The translations under genes were made by a program, and so were the position numbers. From Paenibacillus albidus (GTDB lineage: Bacteria > Bacillota > Bacilli > Paenibacillales > Paenibacillaceae): 64,000 bases of DNA. This document shows positions 25,247 to 35,037 of this stretch, one piece after another. Position 1 is the first letter of the stretch. Each line of letters opens with the position of its first letter. The DNA lies in assembly GCF_014644435.1 (NCBI RefSeq), contig NZ_BMKR01000004.1:186001-250000 (forward strand), read 5' to 3'. Under the pieces are notes generated by a model that saw nothing but the letters and a program-made list of their open reading frames with translations, was not told the origin of the DNA and searched no databases.

Positions 25247-27304
25247 ATGGATCGTAAATCGGTCGTCACCAGGAACCATCCGGTATTGACACAGCTTGAG
25301 CCCAGGTCGCCTTTATCCGTAGGCAATGGAGAATTTGCGTTCAGCGCTGATTTTACAGGCCTTCAGACCTTTCCGGATGCCTACGAAATCCCCCTCGGCA
25401 CACAGTCCAATTGGGGGTGGCATTATACCGGCGGCCATCAAGTCTTCGGAGATCAGGATATTACCTATCAGGCATTTGAAACCTACGGGCGCAAGGTGCT
25501 GTACCCCATGAAACCGGAAGACAAGGAAGAAGCTTACCACTGGCTGCGCCAGAATCCTCATCGTCTTCAGCTTGGGCGGATTGCGTTTCGGCTGCTGCGG
25601 GAAGACGGGGAGGCAGCAGGCGTTGCCGATGCGGTTCCGGTGCGCCAGGAAATGAACCTCTGGACTGGTGTCCTGCACAGTGAGTTCACAGTGCAGGGAG
25701 CTGAGGTGAGGGTGGAGACAGCCTGTGACCCACAGCGGGACTGCATAGCCATTCGTGTGCACTCCGGGTTAATCCGTGAAGGCCGCCTGCAGCTGTTCCT
25801 TGTTTTCCCGTCACCCGATATGACCCACCGGAGCTGGTCCAAATCTGTATTCCCCGACTGGAAGCAGGACAGCAGACACCATACCGAGCTGACGGAGGCC
25901 AGCATGGCTTCCGCTTCGCTGAAACGCAAGCTTGATGAAGATGAATATGCCGTGAAATGGATCTGGGATGCGGGCCGTCTGGAGCAGACCGGACCCCATG
26001 AATTTACGCTGCTTCCCGAGGTTGTCCAGGACACCGGCTGCTGGTCCTGCAGTATAGCTTTTGCTGCCCGGGAGCCGGAGCCGCAGCCGGCGGAAGTTGT
26101 ACTGCGCACAAGCTCGCATCACTGGGAGGAATTTTGGAACAACGGAGCAGCGATGGACCTGTCCGGCAGTACAGATCCCCGTGCTGCCGAGCTGGAGCGC
26201 AGAGTGGTGTTGTCCCAGTTCCTGTGCGCCGTGCACAGCGGAGGGTCCATGCCGCCGCAGGAGACCGGCTATATGTACAACAGCTGGTTCGGCAAAATGC
26301 ATCTGGAGATGCACTGGTGGCATGCTGCCCATTTCCCGCTGTGGGACCGTGCCGACTTGCTGCGCAGAAGTATGGACTGGTACCTGACCATCCTGCCGGA
26401 AGCATGTGAACTGGCCCGATCCCAAGGTTATGCCGGGGCGCGCTGGCCCAAAATGGTCGGCTATAACGGGCGGCAGACCCCGTCACCGGTAGCGCCTGGC
26501 TTGATCTGGCAGCAGCCGCATCCGATGGCACTGGCCGAGATGTGTTATTTGGCCCGGCCTGAGCGGTCCGTACTGGAACACTACAAGGACATTGTATTTG
26601 CAGCGGCTGACTTTATGGTGTCCTATACCTATTGGGACGGGGAAAGAGAAGCTTATGTGCTGGGTCCGCCGCTGATCCCCGCGCAGGAGAATCATGCCAT
26701 GAACGAGAGCTTGAATCCGCCGTATGAGCTGGAATACTGGAAATTTGGGCTGGAGATTGCCGTGCAGTGGGCGGAGCGGCTGGATCAGCCGGCCAATCCG
26801 GCCTGGACGAAGGTGGCTTCGCATATGGTGAGGCCCCGGCAGGAGAACGGGGTTTATCTTGCTCATGAGAATTGTCCCGGCACCTTTACCGACAAGAACC
26901 ATGACCATCCCTCGATGCTTGGAGCGCTTGGACTGCTGCCCGGATCGCTGATCGATAAAGAGATTATGAGGAATACACTGCTTAAAGTCAAAGAATGCTG
27001 GGACTGGGAATCCGCCTGGGGCTGGGATTTTCCCATGTGCGCCATGACAGCGGCCAGACTGGGGGAACCGGAGCTGGCGGTGGATTTTCTGCTGACGGAT
27101 GCTACGAAGAACACGTATTTGCCAAATGGACACAATTATCAAAGACCGGGCCTGTGGGCGTATTTGCCGGGGAATGGCGGTCTGCTGACGGCTGTCGCCA
27201 TGATGGCTGCGGGCTGGGCCGGCGGAGAGGAACGGGAGAATCCGGGATTTCCGCAGGATGGAAGCTGGTCTGTGGAGTGGGAAGGGCTGAAACCCCTGCT
27301 CTGA
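25247..27304 (+). CDS. Six-hairpin glycoside hydrolase-like protein, specificity unknown
   Basis: A 685-residue cytosolic protein with AAGGAGG upstream. The N-terminal half is beta-rich. The C-terminal half contains GYMYNSWFGKMHLEMHWWHA, FPLWDRADLL, RWPKMVGYNGRQTPSP, NHDHPSMLGALGLLPG and WDWESAWGWDFPMCAMTAARLG, patterns of (alpha/alpha)6 glycosidases related to GH65/GH95-like clans. I cannot place it in one family with certainty. Its position between the AraC regulator and the oligogalacturonate lyase suggests it removes a side-chain sugar from imported pectin oligomers; galactose, arabinose or rhamnose are possible. Confidence 0.7.
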   Translation: MDRKSVVTRNHPVLTQLEPRSPLSVGNGEFAFSADFTGLQTFPDAYEIPLGTQSNWGWHYTGGHQVFGDQDITYQAFETYGRKVLYPMKPEDKEEAYHWLRQNPHRLQLGRIAFRLLREDGEAAGVADAVPVRQEMNLWTGVLHSEFTVQGAEVRVETACDPQRDCIAIRVHSGLIREGRLQLFLVFPSPDMTHRSWSKSVFPDWKQDSRHHTELTEASMASASLKRKLDEDEYAVKWIWDAGRLEQTGPHEFTLLPEVVQDTGCWSCSIAFAAREPEPQPAEVVLRTSSHHWEEFWNNGAAMDLSGSTDPRAAELERRVVLSQFLCAVHSGGSMPPQETGYMYNSWFGKMHLEMHWWHAAHFPLWDRADLLRRSMDWYLTILPEACELARSQGYAGARWPKMVGYNGRQTPSPVAPGLIWQQPHPMALAEMCYLARPERSVLEHYKDIVFAAADFMVSYTYWDGEREAYVLGPPLIPAQENHAMNESLNPPYELEYWKFGLEIAVQWAERLDQPANPAWTKVASHMVRPRQENGVYLAHENCPGTFTDKNHDHPSMLGALGLLPGSLIDKEIMRNTLLKVKECWDWESAWGWDFPMCAMTAARLGEPELAVDFLLTDATKNTYLPNGHNYQRPGLWAYLPGNGGLLTAVAMMAAGWAGGEERENPGFPQDGSWSVEWEGLKPLL

Positions 27305-27344
27305 TCAGCCAGCCACTCACTTTAGAGAGGAAGGGGCAAGCCAC

Positions 27345-28487
27345 ATGACGAAAGGAACAGTAACCCCTGCAGAATGGAAAATGTATCATGACCGGATAAC
27401 CGGTCTTCCGGTCCGGCAATTGACGGACTACATGGCGCACAGCCATCATTTGTATTTTACCGAAAACGGGTGGTACGACAAATGGCGACGGCTGCTGTTC
27501 GTCTCGGACCGGGGCAATTCGGCCAATCTGTTCTCGATTGATATGGACAACGGTGAAATCACGCAGCTTACAGATTACAAGAACAATGACCAGTTGGAGG
27601 CCTGTCTCCATCCAGAGGGCACTTATGCCTATCTTAGACGTGGGGAGGCCGTTATATCGCTTGACCTGAACTCACTCCAGGAGCGGCTGCTGTATGAATG
27701 CCCTGCCGGATACAACATCGGCAATCTCAGCTGCACCGCCGACGGCTTGTCCGTTCTGACCTGCATCCAGGAAGACCTGTCCGGCAGGCTGGATCTGGAT
27801 CTTGGCAACGGATATGTCGGCCACCGGGAGCTAATGGAGGCTGCGCCTTCCAGCATCATTTTATCCATCAACCTTGCCTCAGGCCAGACCAAAGCGGTAT
27901 ACCCGTCCGATTGCTTCATCACCCATGTGAATGCATCGCCCACCAGGCCATGGTTAATGACCTTTTGTCATGAAGGTCCCTGGCATCTCGTGGATCACCG
28001 GATCTGGGGCCTCAACCTTGAGACGGGTAAGGTCTGGAGAATCCGTGAACGGCTTGCTCCCGGTGAAAAGGTGGGGCATGAATTTTTTTTCCCGGATGGG
28101 GAGCGGATTGGCTATCATGGCTTTCGCCCTGACGGCACCAATTTCTTCGGAGCCATCCATTACGACAATTCTGATCTGGAAGAGACAGAGTTTCATTTTG
28201 ATACCTGGCACGCCCACGCAGACGGATTATCCCAGGCAGTGGCCGACGGCAAGGGGAAGGTGAAGACCCTGAACCTCTGGCGCAGGACGGCGGAGGGTCA
28301 CTTTGATGTGCCCCGGGTTCTGTGCGAGCTGCGCTGCAGCTTTCATTCGCAGAAAGTGCATGCCCATCCCCGGTTCACCGGACAAGGGGAGCGGATCGTG
28401 TTTACAAGCGACCGAACGGGGTACGCCAATGTCTATCTCATTGATCTTCCGCAGGATACATCCACGCTGCCTGTGCTTGAAAGCTGA
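27345..28487 (+). CDS. ogl: Oligogalacturonate lyase, family PL22
   Basis: A 380-residue cytosolic enzyme with a seven-bladed beta-propeller pattern. THVNASPTRPWLMTFCHEGPWHLVDHRIWGLN and SQKVHAHPRFTGQGERIVFTSDR hold the conserved His residues that bind manganese and act in catalysis in PL22. It splits unsaturated digalacturonate into 5-keto-4-deoxyuronate, normally processed by KduI, KduD, KdgK and KdgA; none of these is encoded in the window. GAGAGGAAGGGG precedes the ATG. The presence of PL22 is the firmest sign that the operon handles homogalacturonan fragments. Confidence 0.93.
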   Translation: MTKGTVTPAEWKMYHDRITGLPVRQLTDYMAHSHHLYFTENGWYDKWRRLLFVSDRGNSANLFSIDMDNGEITQLTDYKNNDQLEACLHPEGTYAYLRRGEAVISLDLNSLQERLLYECPAGYNIGNLSCTADGLSVLTCIQEDLSGRLDLDLGNGYVGHRELMEAAPSSIILSINLASGQTKAVYPSDCFITHVNASPTRPWLMTFCHEGPWHLVDHRIWGLNLETGKVWRIRERLAPGEKVGHEFFFPDGERIGYHGFRPDGTNFFGAIHYDNSDLEETEFHFDTWHAHADGLSQAVADGKGKVKTLNLWRRTAEGHFDVPRVLCELRCSFHSQKVHAHPRFTGQGERIVFTSDRTGYANVYLIDLPQDTSTLPVLES

Positions 28488-28533
28488 CCAAAACTATATA
28501 GGTGGGCGGATCATCAAAAGGAGGGATTTCGAT

Positions 28534-29679
28534 ATGGCCGAAACTTCGGCAAAGGTTATTGTACAGGAGCGCAGAATGTCCGTCAAAATTGCAGATACCC
28601 TGCTCTCCGAATGCACGGATGGCAATCACCCGAAGCTTGCGGGCAAATGGGGGTACGTGGGCGGGATGACGCTGATGGCCCTGGAACGGGCAGCCGTATG
28701 GAACCGGGAGCGGAAATACGCTGAGCTTGTTGACCATCACATGGATGAACTGATAGAACAAGACGGGACTATCCTGACGTATCGGCTGGAGGATTACAAT
28801 CTGGATATGATCAATGAAGGCAAAAATCTTTTCACCTTGTGGAAACGCACCGGTGAAGACAAATATTATCAAGCGATCCTGCAGTTGGCTGCCCAATTGA
28901 AAGGACCGCCGCGCACAAGTGAAGGCGGGTTCTGGCATAAGAAAATATACCCGTTCCAGATGTGGCTGGACGGTATTTATATGTCCTCGCCGTTTCTGGC
29001 CGAATACGCCAGCATCTTAGATCATCCGGACAGCTTCGATGAAGCGGCGCGGCAGATTCTGCTGATCGAGCAAAAGACCCGCAATCCCCGGACCGGCCTG
29101 TTGCATCACGCCTGGGATGAGAGCAGGGAACAGCGCTGGTGCGACAAGGACACCGGCCAATCCTTTCATGTCTGGGGCCGGGCCATGGGCTGGTATGCGA
29201 TGGCGGTGGTGGATGCGCTGGAGCATTTTCCGGTCGATCATCCGCAGCGGGGGCAGATCATGGGGATCTTTGAGCGGATGTCCTATGCAATCGCCCATGC
29301 CCAGGACCAGGACAGCGGGCTGTGGTATCAGGTGATGGACCAGAACGGCAGGGAAGGCAACTATCTGGAGGCCTCCGCTTCCTGTATGCTAACCTACGCG
29401 CTTGCCAAAGGTCAACGCCTGCATTATTTGGCCGAGCTGGACCGCAAAGTCGTTGAAAATGCGTATGCGGGTATCTTGAAGCAACTGGTCACCGAGGATG
29501 AAAAGGGAGTGCACCTGCACCGGATTTGTCACGGTGCCGGACTTGGCGGAAAGAAATACCGCGACGGTTCTTATGCCTATTATATCAGCGAACAGATCGT
29601 CAGCGATGTCCAGATGGGAGTAGCCCCATTCCTGCTGGCCAGCATTGAAATGGAGCAACGGGGAGCAGGGGGAGAGTGA
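28534..29679 (+). CDS. GH105 unsaturated rhamnogalacturonyl hydrolase
   Basis: A 381-residue product from ATG 28534, preceded by AAAAGGAGGG; longer in-frame readings would overlap ogl. Motifs FQMWLDGIYMSSPFLAEY (catalytic Asp region), FHVWGRAMGWYAMAVVDAL and GNYLEASASCMLTYALAKG match YteR/YesR closely, and the length is that of a single-domain family member. It is cytosolic. It is the second GH105 of the operon and lacks the N-terminal extension of the one at 20597, so the two probably prefer different oligomers. Its stop overlaps the next start. Confidence 0.93.
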   Translation: MAETSAKVIVQERRMSVKIADTLLSECTDGNHPKLAGKWGYVGGMTLMALERAAVWNRERKYAELVDHHMDELIEQDGTILTYRLEDYNLDMINEGKNLFTLWKRTGEDKYYQAILQLAAQLKGPPRTSEGGFWHKKIYPFQMWLDGIYMSSPFLAEYASILDHPDSFDEAARQILLIEQKTRNPRTGLLHHAWDESREQRWCDKDTGQSFHVWGRAMGWYAMAVVDALEHFPVDHPQRGQIMGIFERMSYAIAHAQDQDSGLWYQVMDQNGREGNYLEASASCMLTYALAKGQRLHYLAELDRKVVENAYAGILKQLVTEDEKGVHLHRICHGAGLGGKKYRDGSYAYYISEQIVSDVQMGVAPFLLASIEMEQRGAGGE

Positions 29680-32174
29680 AAAAGCGAAGCGGGCAAATGG
29701 ACACAAGGCCAGAAAGGAATAGGCTGCGGCTTAGGTATCCCGCTGCCTGGTGGCAAGGGATGTGGCGCGAGGCGCTTCCTTCCGGCAACGGAAAGCTTGG
29801 CGCCTCTGTGCAAGGGGGCATCCAGGAGGAAACGGTACTGCTCCTGCACAGTGAATTGTGGCACTGGGGCCGGAAGGATGAGCTGCCCGATGTCAGTCAT
29901 ACATTGCCGGAGACCCGGCGGCTGATGGACGAGGAACGATACCTCGAGGCAAGCTGGCATCTGAGCCGGACCTTGCAGGCAGAGGGATATGCTTCTAGGC
30001 TTTCCTCCCGTTTTCCGCTGGCGGCATTGACGGTGTCGATGAACTGTGAGCGCGCTTTCCGCAAATACCGCCGGGAACTGGATATGGACACGGGCGAGGT
30101 GCAGGTCCGCTGGCAGGAGGGGAGCCGGAGCTATTCGAGAAGCTTATTCGTCTCCCGTGCCGATGATTGTATCGTCTATGAGCTGGAAGGCCGGGAACTG
30201 GAGGAGGCTGGCACGGCTCAGGCAACAGGGGCAGCAGACAAGCCATTGCTAGCGGGGACAGTAGGACTCCGGTTTCACCCGGGCGACCGCGTGCGGGAAG
30301 ACGAGGAGTTCAGCGCGCTGAAGTTGTCAGTAACAGTCAGAGCAGAAGGCGATTACCTGTTATATAGCGGCCGAAATGACGACGGCCAGGACTTTGGTGC
30401 GGTGCTGCGCCTGATACGGGTGACAGAAGAGCCCATTCAGGTAGGGAGTTCGGCTGACGGAGCCTTAAGCGAAAAGCTCCATTTCCAAACGTCAGGCAAG
30501 CTGCTTATTCTTGTCAAAATGTTTGCCGCAGGCGAGCGGGAGCAGGAATGGGCGCGGCTGAAGCAGGAGCTGGCTGCGCTTGGCAGCGATTACGGTACGC
30601 TGCTGGCGGGGCATACTGCGCTGCATCAGCCGCTTTTCCGCTCAGCCGAGCTTGATCTGGATGATGCGGCGGATGACGGACGTAGTAATGAAGAGCTGCT
30701 GCTGGAAGCCTATGAAGGTGAAGCTCCCACCGGGCTAGTCCGCAAGATGTGGGCTTATGGCCGGTATCTGTTCATCAGCGGAACCTCTGAGGACGGTAGC
30801 TTGCCTTTTGGACTATACGGCTTGTGGGGGGGAGACTACCGGCTGATCTGGGGTCATAACATGGCCAATGAGAATGTGCAGATGATGTATTGGCATGCCC
30901 CCGTCGGGGGATTGTCCCGCCTGAACCAGCCGTTATTCCGTTATTACAACGGATTGATGGAGGACTTCCGGGACAATGCACGCAAGCTCTTTGGCTGCGG
31001 CGGTATCAATATCCCGGCTGGAACAACGCCCGGTAATGGTGTCCCGAATCAGATTGTCCCGGTCATCATGAACTGGACCGGGGCGGCCGGCTGGCTGGCC
31101 AGACATTATTATGAGCATTACCAGTATACGGGCGATAGGCAGTTTCTGCTGGAGGAGGCTTTGCCTTTTATGAGGGAAGCGCTGCGCTTCTATGAGGATT
31201 TTCTGGTGCTGGACGCAGACGGGCAATATACTATATACCCGTCTGTCTCCCCGGAGAACACGCCGGAGAATTTCATGCCAAGGGACGGGCAGCAGCTGGC
31301 TCACCCTATGCCTACAGCAATCAATGCCACAATGGACATTGCCATTATCAAGGAATTACTGCAGCATGTCATTGAAGCCAGCCGTACCGCCGGAATCCAC
31401 TCCGGCGAGATTCCGCGCTGGGAAGCCATGCTGGAACGTTTGCCCTCCTATATCCTGAATCAGGAGGGGGCTGTGAAAGAATGGCTGCATCCCGCTTTTG
31501 AAGACCGGCGTAATCATCGTCATCTTTCCCATGTGTATCCTGTTTTTCCGGGACAGGAAGTCACCCGGGAGGAGCAGCCGGAGCTGTTCCGGGCCTTCGA
31601 GACGGCCGTGCATCAGCGGCAGCTTGGCGCCCAGAGCGGCTGGTCCCTCGCACACATGTCATCCATATACGCACGGCTTGGCGACGGGGAACGGGCCCTG
31701 GAATGTCTGGATATCCTCGCAAGGTCCTGTATGCTTAATAATGGCTTTACCCTGCATAACGATTGGCGCAATATGGGAGTGTGCATGTCTATGCCCGCAG
31801 CACCCGTGCAGCTGGATGCCAACCTGGGCTGGGTCAATGCGGTGCAGGAGATGCTGCTTTATGTATCGCCGCAATGGATCAAGCTGCTGCCGGCACTGCC
31901 TGCGCGGTGGACGAGGGGTTCTATTCACGGCTGGTGCATACCGGGAGGCAGCTTGTCTCTTGCATGGGATCGGACAACAGGAACTTTTCAGGCAGAGCTG
32001 ACCGCCAGCCGCCGGATCACCACGAAACTTCAGCTTCCGGAATGGATCACTGCTTGTAAATTGCATAGCAGGAAAGACAGCAGCTTGGTTTGGTCCGCTG
32101 CGGACGGCGGCTATGTGCTTGAACTTGAAGCCGGTGGAAAACTGGTTGTTGAGCAGACAGCATTCGGAAAATAG
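29676..32174 (+). CDS. GH95-family glycoside hydrolase
   Basis: An 832-residue cytosolic enzyme beginning at GTG 29676, which overlaps the stop of the GH105 gene and has AGGGGGAGA before it. WREALPSGNGKLGASVQGG near the N-terminus and the barrel motifs GLWGGDYRLIWGHNMANENVQMMYW, YPSVSPENTPENFMP, NATMDIAIIKELL and RNHRHLSHVYPVFPG are GH95 signatures. The family holds alpha-L-fucosidases and alpha-L-galactosidases, both relevant to pectin side chains. It is the last gene of the operon; a terminator follows 28 bp after the stop. Confidence 0.9.
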   Translation: MKKRSGQMDTRPERNRLRLRYPAAWWQGMWREALPSGNGKLGASVQGGIQEETVLLLHSELWHWGRKDELPDVSHTLPETRRLMDEERYLEASWHLSRTLQAEGYASRLSSRFPLAALTVSMNCERAFRKYRRELDMDTGEVQVRWQEGSRSYSRSLFVSRADDCIVYELEGRELEEAGTAQATGAADKPLLAGTVGLRFHPGDRVREDEEFSALKLSVTVRAEGDYLLYSGRNDDGQDFGAVLRLIRVTEEPIQVGSSADGALSEKLHFQTSGKLLILVKMFAAGEREQEWARLKQELAALGSDYGTLLAGHTALHQPLFRSAELDLDDAADDGRSNEELLLEAYEGEAPTGLVRKMWAYGRYLFISGTSEDGSLPFGLYGLWGGDYRLIWGHNMANENVQMMYWHAPVGGLSRLNQPLFRYYNGLMEDFRDNARKLFGCGGINIPAGTTPGNGVPNQIVPVIMNWTGAAGWLARHYYEHYQYTGDRQFLLEEALPFMREALRFYEDFLVLDADGQYTIYPSVSPENTPENFMPRDGQQLAHPMPTAINATMDIAIIKELLQHVIEASRTAGIHSGEIPRWEAMLERLPSYILNQEGAVKEWLHPAFEDRRNHRHLSHVYPVFPGQEVTREEQPELFRAFETAVHQRQLGAQSGWSLAHMSSIYARLGDGERALECLDILARSCMLNNGFTLHNDWRNMGVCMSMPAAPVQLDANLGWVNAVQEMLLYVSPQWIKLLPALPARWTRGSIHGWCIPGGSLSLAWDRTTGTFQAELTASRRITTKLQLPEWITACKLHSRKDSSLVWSAADGGYVLELEAGGKLVVEQTAFGK

Positions 32175-32202
32175 AAGATTGGTAACAACATTTGAGTGTC
32201 GA

Positions 32203-32227
32203 AACAGCGCATTTTGCGCTGTTTTTT
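32203..32227 (+). terminator. Terminator of the pectin operon
   Basis: ACAGCGC (32204-32210), a loop of ATTTT, and GCGCTGT, followed by TTTTTT (32222-32227). A compact, textbook stem-loop and U-run. Confidence 0.93.
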
Positions 32228-32257
32228 CGTGTAAATTCGTATAAAAAGGAACAAAAT

Positions 32258-32321
32258 GGTTACAATCAGCTCAGAAGGGTTACAACTTGGATACAATTCC
32301 CTTTGCCCCTGGCTCTATAAT
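32258..32321 (+). promoter_or_regulatory. Three phased GGTTACAA-like boxes and a -10 element
   Basis: GGTTACAA at 32258-32265 and 32278-32285, and GGATACAA at 32289-32296, lie 20 and 11 bp apart, close to two turns and one turn of DNA. TATAAT follows at 32316-32321 with no good -35 box at 17 bp, which is what an activator-dependent promoter looks like. It would drive the surface protein/ABC operon. Confidence 0.5.
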
Positions 32322-32352
32322 TATTTTAGTAAATAATTATGGGGGGAAATTA

Positions 32353-35001
32353 ATGAGAAAGTCTGGAAATACATACATCGCATTGTTACTGAGCACCTTT
32401 ATCATCAGTCAGCTGAGCGGCCCAGCAGCCTCGGCCGCTTCTTCTGTGCCCACATCCGGGTTGTTGAGGATAGCTGCAGCTGTACCCGCTTCAACAACCT
32501 CAACTGCCAGCAACCTGGGTTCTGTCGTGCTCGGTCCGAATATCAAAGCAACCCTTGAAGATGTGAACCTGTGGCCACAATCGGGCGGAAATATTCTAAC
32601 GTATACACTTAACTATTCGAACGGAAGCGGCAGCAACGCCAATCTGATCCAGTATTTCCCCAGAGTGGCTACGCCGGGGGGCACTGTGATTGCCGCTAAT
32701 CCTATAACCAGCGATGCCCTGAAGAAAAAAGTGGCTCCAAAGGGCAACCTGCGGGTGACCTATTATGTCAACGTCGGCAAATTAAACTCACTCAAAGGTG
32801 TAAAATTCCCGATGTACGTCTGGGACACCAAGACCAAAGGTTATCTTAAGCATGCGGGCAGCTTCAATCTGCCGGCCAACTATTCTCCGGTCACCCCCAT
32901 CGGCAAAAGCCAGACCACTGCCATGGGAGACATCCCGGTTGCCGCAGGTGCAGAATCGCTGCAGCTGTACAAATATGAAGGAAAAGTTTATGCCAAGATC
33001 GGCCTGAATCTGACCAACAAAGGCAATAAAGTTCTCAGCGATCCCGGCTATTCAGCTTATCTGGTTACAGCCAGCGGTACAGCGTTTGAACTGGCACTGG
33101 ACAGCGCCCAAGCCGGTTACAAAATTCAGCCCCAGGAGAAGAAGCTGATCTATTATCTGACGGAGATTCCGCCGTATCTAAAGACGGATAATATGAAGCT
33201 GCAATTTACGCAAAAGGACGCAACACTGAAGGTGGAGCTTCCCAAGTCTGCATTCAAGCTTCCTGCCGCAACAACGCCCAATTTGGTCGTAGGCCGCGGA
33301 GTTGTGAAGAAAATTATGATTAACAACAACACTATTGAGACGCTTCTGAGCAATGCCAATGTATATGCGGAGAACGATAAGGGGATGTGGACCTTTCAGC
33401 TTCGTGTAAAAAACACCGGCAACAAGGCCGTTACTTTACCCACCTATGAATTGTCCGTGAAGTCGGCTAAAGGCAAAACCTTTCCGATTGACGCCAAATC
33501 ACTGAACGGCATTACCATAAAGCCGCTGGAAGAGAAAGTCATCCCGCTTAGTGCACAGCTGCCGCTGGAGGTGGAGCAGAACACCCTGCAGCTGCTGATG
33601 ATTGAAGCCTTCAGTGCCGGCCAGTCCCAGTCCCAGCCTCAATCCCAACCTGACCCTGGCGCGGCCACGCCGGAGGCCAATGCCGGGGGCAATGCTGGGG
33701 GCGGCACGGGTGAAACACCAGTAATTCCCGGGGCTACCGCCAAATTGTCAATCCCGGTCGCTTATTTCTCAATTCCATATACCTTGCGTGCCGATACGCA
33801 AAAAGGCTTGGATTACACAGCAACTACCCCGTACGGAACTTTCACTTACAGCCTTGAATCCATACAGCGTTTCCCCTGGAAAGCCGAGGATATTGTTGTA
33901 GCCAAAGTCAAGCTTACTAATACACAGTCAGCGGCGCTCTCTTTACCTGAGATTAAGGGAGGCATCAAGGCAGACAACAGTGATTTTACCGCTTCGACCG
34001 AGCTGTTTATGGACAAGGAGACGGCGACTCTGGCACCGGGCAAGACGGCTGATGTCTTTCTGATGACCAAAATTCCGTACACCCAGGATTTCAGCACTCT
34101 TAAACTCAATCTTTTCTCTGTCATCAAAGAAGAAAATGTGCCGATTCTAACGCTTAGCACCACCAGCATGATGAATGCGGTGGAGCAGATTGAACAAGGG
34201 GGCAGCTACAGCATTAGCAGCACTGGCAAAAATGCCAAGGTGAAGGAAAGCAAAACCACGATTTATGAAGGGCAAAACGCTAATATCGTCTACACGGAAA
34301 TGCTTCTGAGCAGTGAGGAAAAGAGACAAAGCAAGATGGCCCGTCTGCAGGGTTATTACAAAATGGCCGATGGGCAAATCTATGAGGCTACCTCCAATCA
34401 GCCGGAAACTGCCGCCACACCTGGCGGCCAGCAGCTAATTTCCTTTTGGGCCAAGCTCCCCAAATCCGTTGGGACTTCCGATGCGTCGCTGTATCTGGGC
34501 CCGGGGGTTACCGGCAACAAGCTGACTGAAACAGGCCAGGAGCCAAGCGGATTTATTAATATCGCTTCCCTGGCGCTTAACCCGGTTGTAACACCGCCGC
34601 AGAAGGATTTGAGCGCAGTCAAGCTGAACCCTTACACCTTATCCGTGCAGCAATCGGAGGGCCGGAACTTAAAGGGCAGCGACACTATCAGCATTTCGAT
34701 GAACTATAATCTGCTGCGTGACAGCAGCTACGAAATGGGTGCTTTTAATCATAAGCTGGTGCTCAAAATGACGGATCCTTATGGCCAGTCCCAGGAAAAA
34801 AGCCTGGCGCTGGGTACAGAGCTGACAGAAGGAAATAACAACTCGTACGCGGTTTCCTTCAGCAGCAACATGTATAAGAACCTGGCCGGCGGGACCTACC
34901 GCATAACACTTTATGATGAGTTCCAAGGTGAGCGGATCGAATTGGCCAGCCAAGCCTACAATTTGACCATTGAACGGGTTCAGACGAACGACAAGAACTG
35001 A
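32353..35001 (+). CDS. Secreted protein with repeated beta-type domains
   Basis: An 882-residue product from ATG 32353 (GGGGGG 7 bp upstream), with a signal peptide ending around PAASAAS. No cell-wall sorting motif or membrane anchor is visible at the C-terminus. At least four stretches of about 100 residues share one pattern: a hydrophobic strand, N-x-G-N-K, an xLPxY or PGY turn, an IxPxEEK step and a final xNxLQL strand (near residues 205-300, 335-430, 500-610 and, weaker, 60-150). This suggests tandem immunoglobulin-like domains. A Gln/Ser/Pro- and Gly-rich linker lies near residue 430. I do not recognise a named family. The next three genes form an ABC system, which may export or anchor it. 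Confidence 0.75.
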   Translation: MRKSGNTYIALLLSTFIISQLSGPAASAASSVPTSGLLRIAAAVPASTTSTASNLGSVVLGPNIKATLEDVNLWPQSGGNILTYTLNYSNGSGSNANLIQYFPRVATPGGTVIAANPITSDALKKKVAPKGNLRVTYYVNVGKLNSLKGVKFPMYVWDTKTKGYLKHAGSFNLPANYSPVTPIGKSQTTAMGDIPVAAGAESLQLYKYEGKVYAKIGLNLTNKGNKVLSDPGYSAYLVTASGTAFELALDSAQAGYKIQPQEKKLIYYLTEIPPYLKTDNMKLQFTQKDATLKVELPKSAFKLPAATTPNLVVGRGVVKKIMINNNTIETLLSNANVYAENDKGMWTFQLRVKNTGNKAVTLPTYELSVKSAKGKTFPIDAKSLNGITIKPLEEKVIPLSAQLPLEVEQNTLQLLMIEAFSAGQSQSQPQSQPDPGAATPEANAGGNAGGGTGETPVIPGATAKLSIPVAYFSIPYTLRADTQKGLDYTATTPYGTFTYSLESIQRFPWKAEDIVVAKVKLTNTQSAALSLPEIKGGIKADNSDFTASTELFMDKETATLAPGKTADVFLMTKIPYTQDFSTLKLNLFSVIKEENVPILTLSTTSMMNAVEQIEQGGSYSISSTGKNAKVKESKTTIYEGQNANIVYTEMLLSSEEKRQSKMARLQGYYKMADGQIYEATSNQPETAATPGGQQLISFWAKLPKSVGTSDASLYLGPGVTGNKLTETGQEPSGFINIASLALNPVVTPPQKDLSAVKLNPYTLSVQQSEGRNLKGSDTISISMNYNLLRDSSYEMGAFNHKLVLKMTDPYGQSQEKSLALGTELTEGNNNSYAVSFSSNMYKNLAGGTYRITLYDEFQGERIELASQAYNLTIERVQTNDKN

Positions 35002-35037
35002 TCATCTCTATTACAAGTACGCGAAGGAGCAGCTCCT

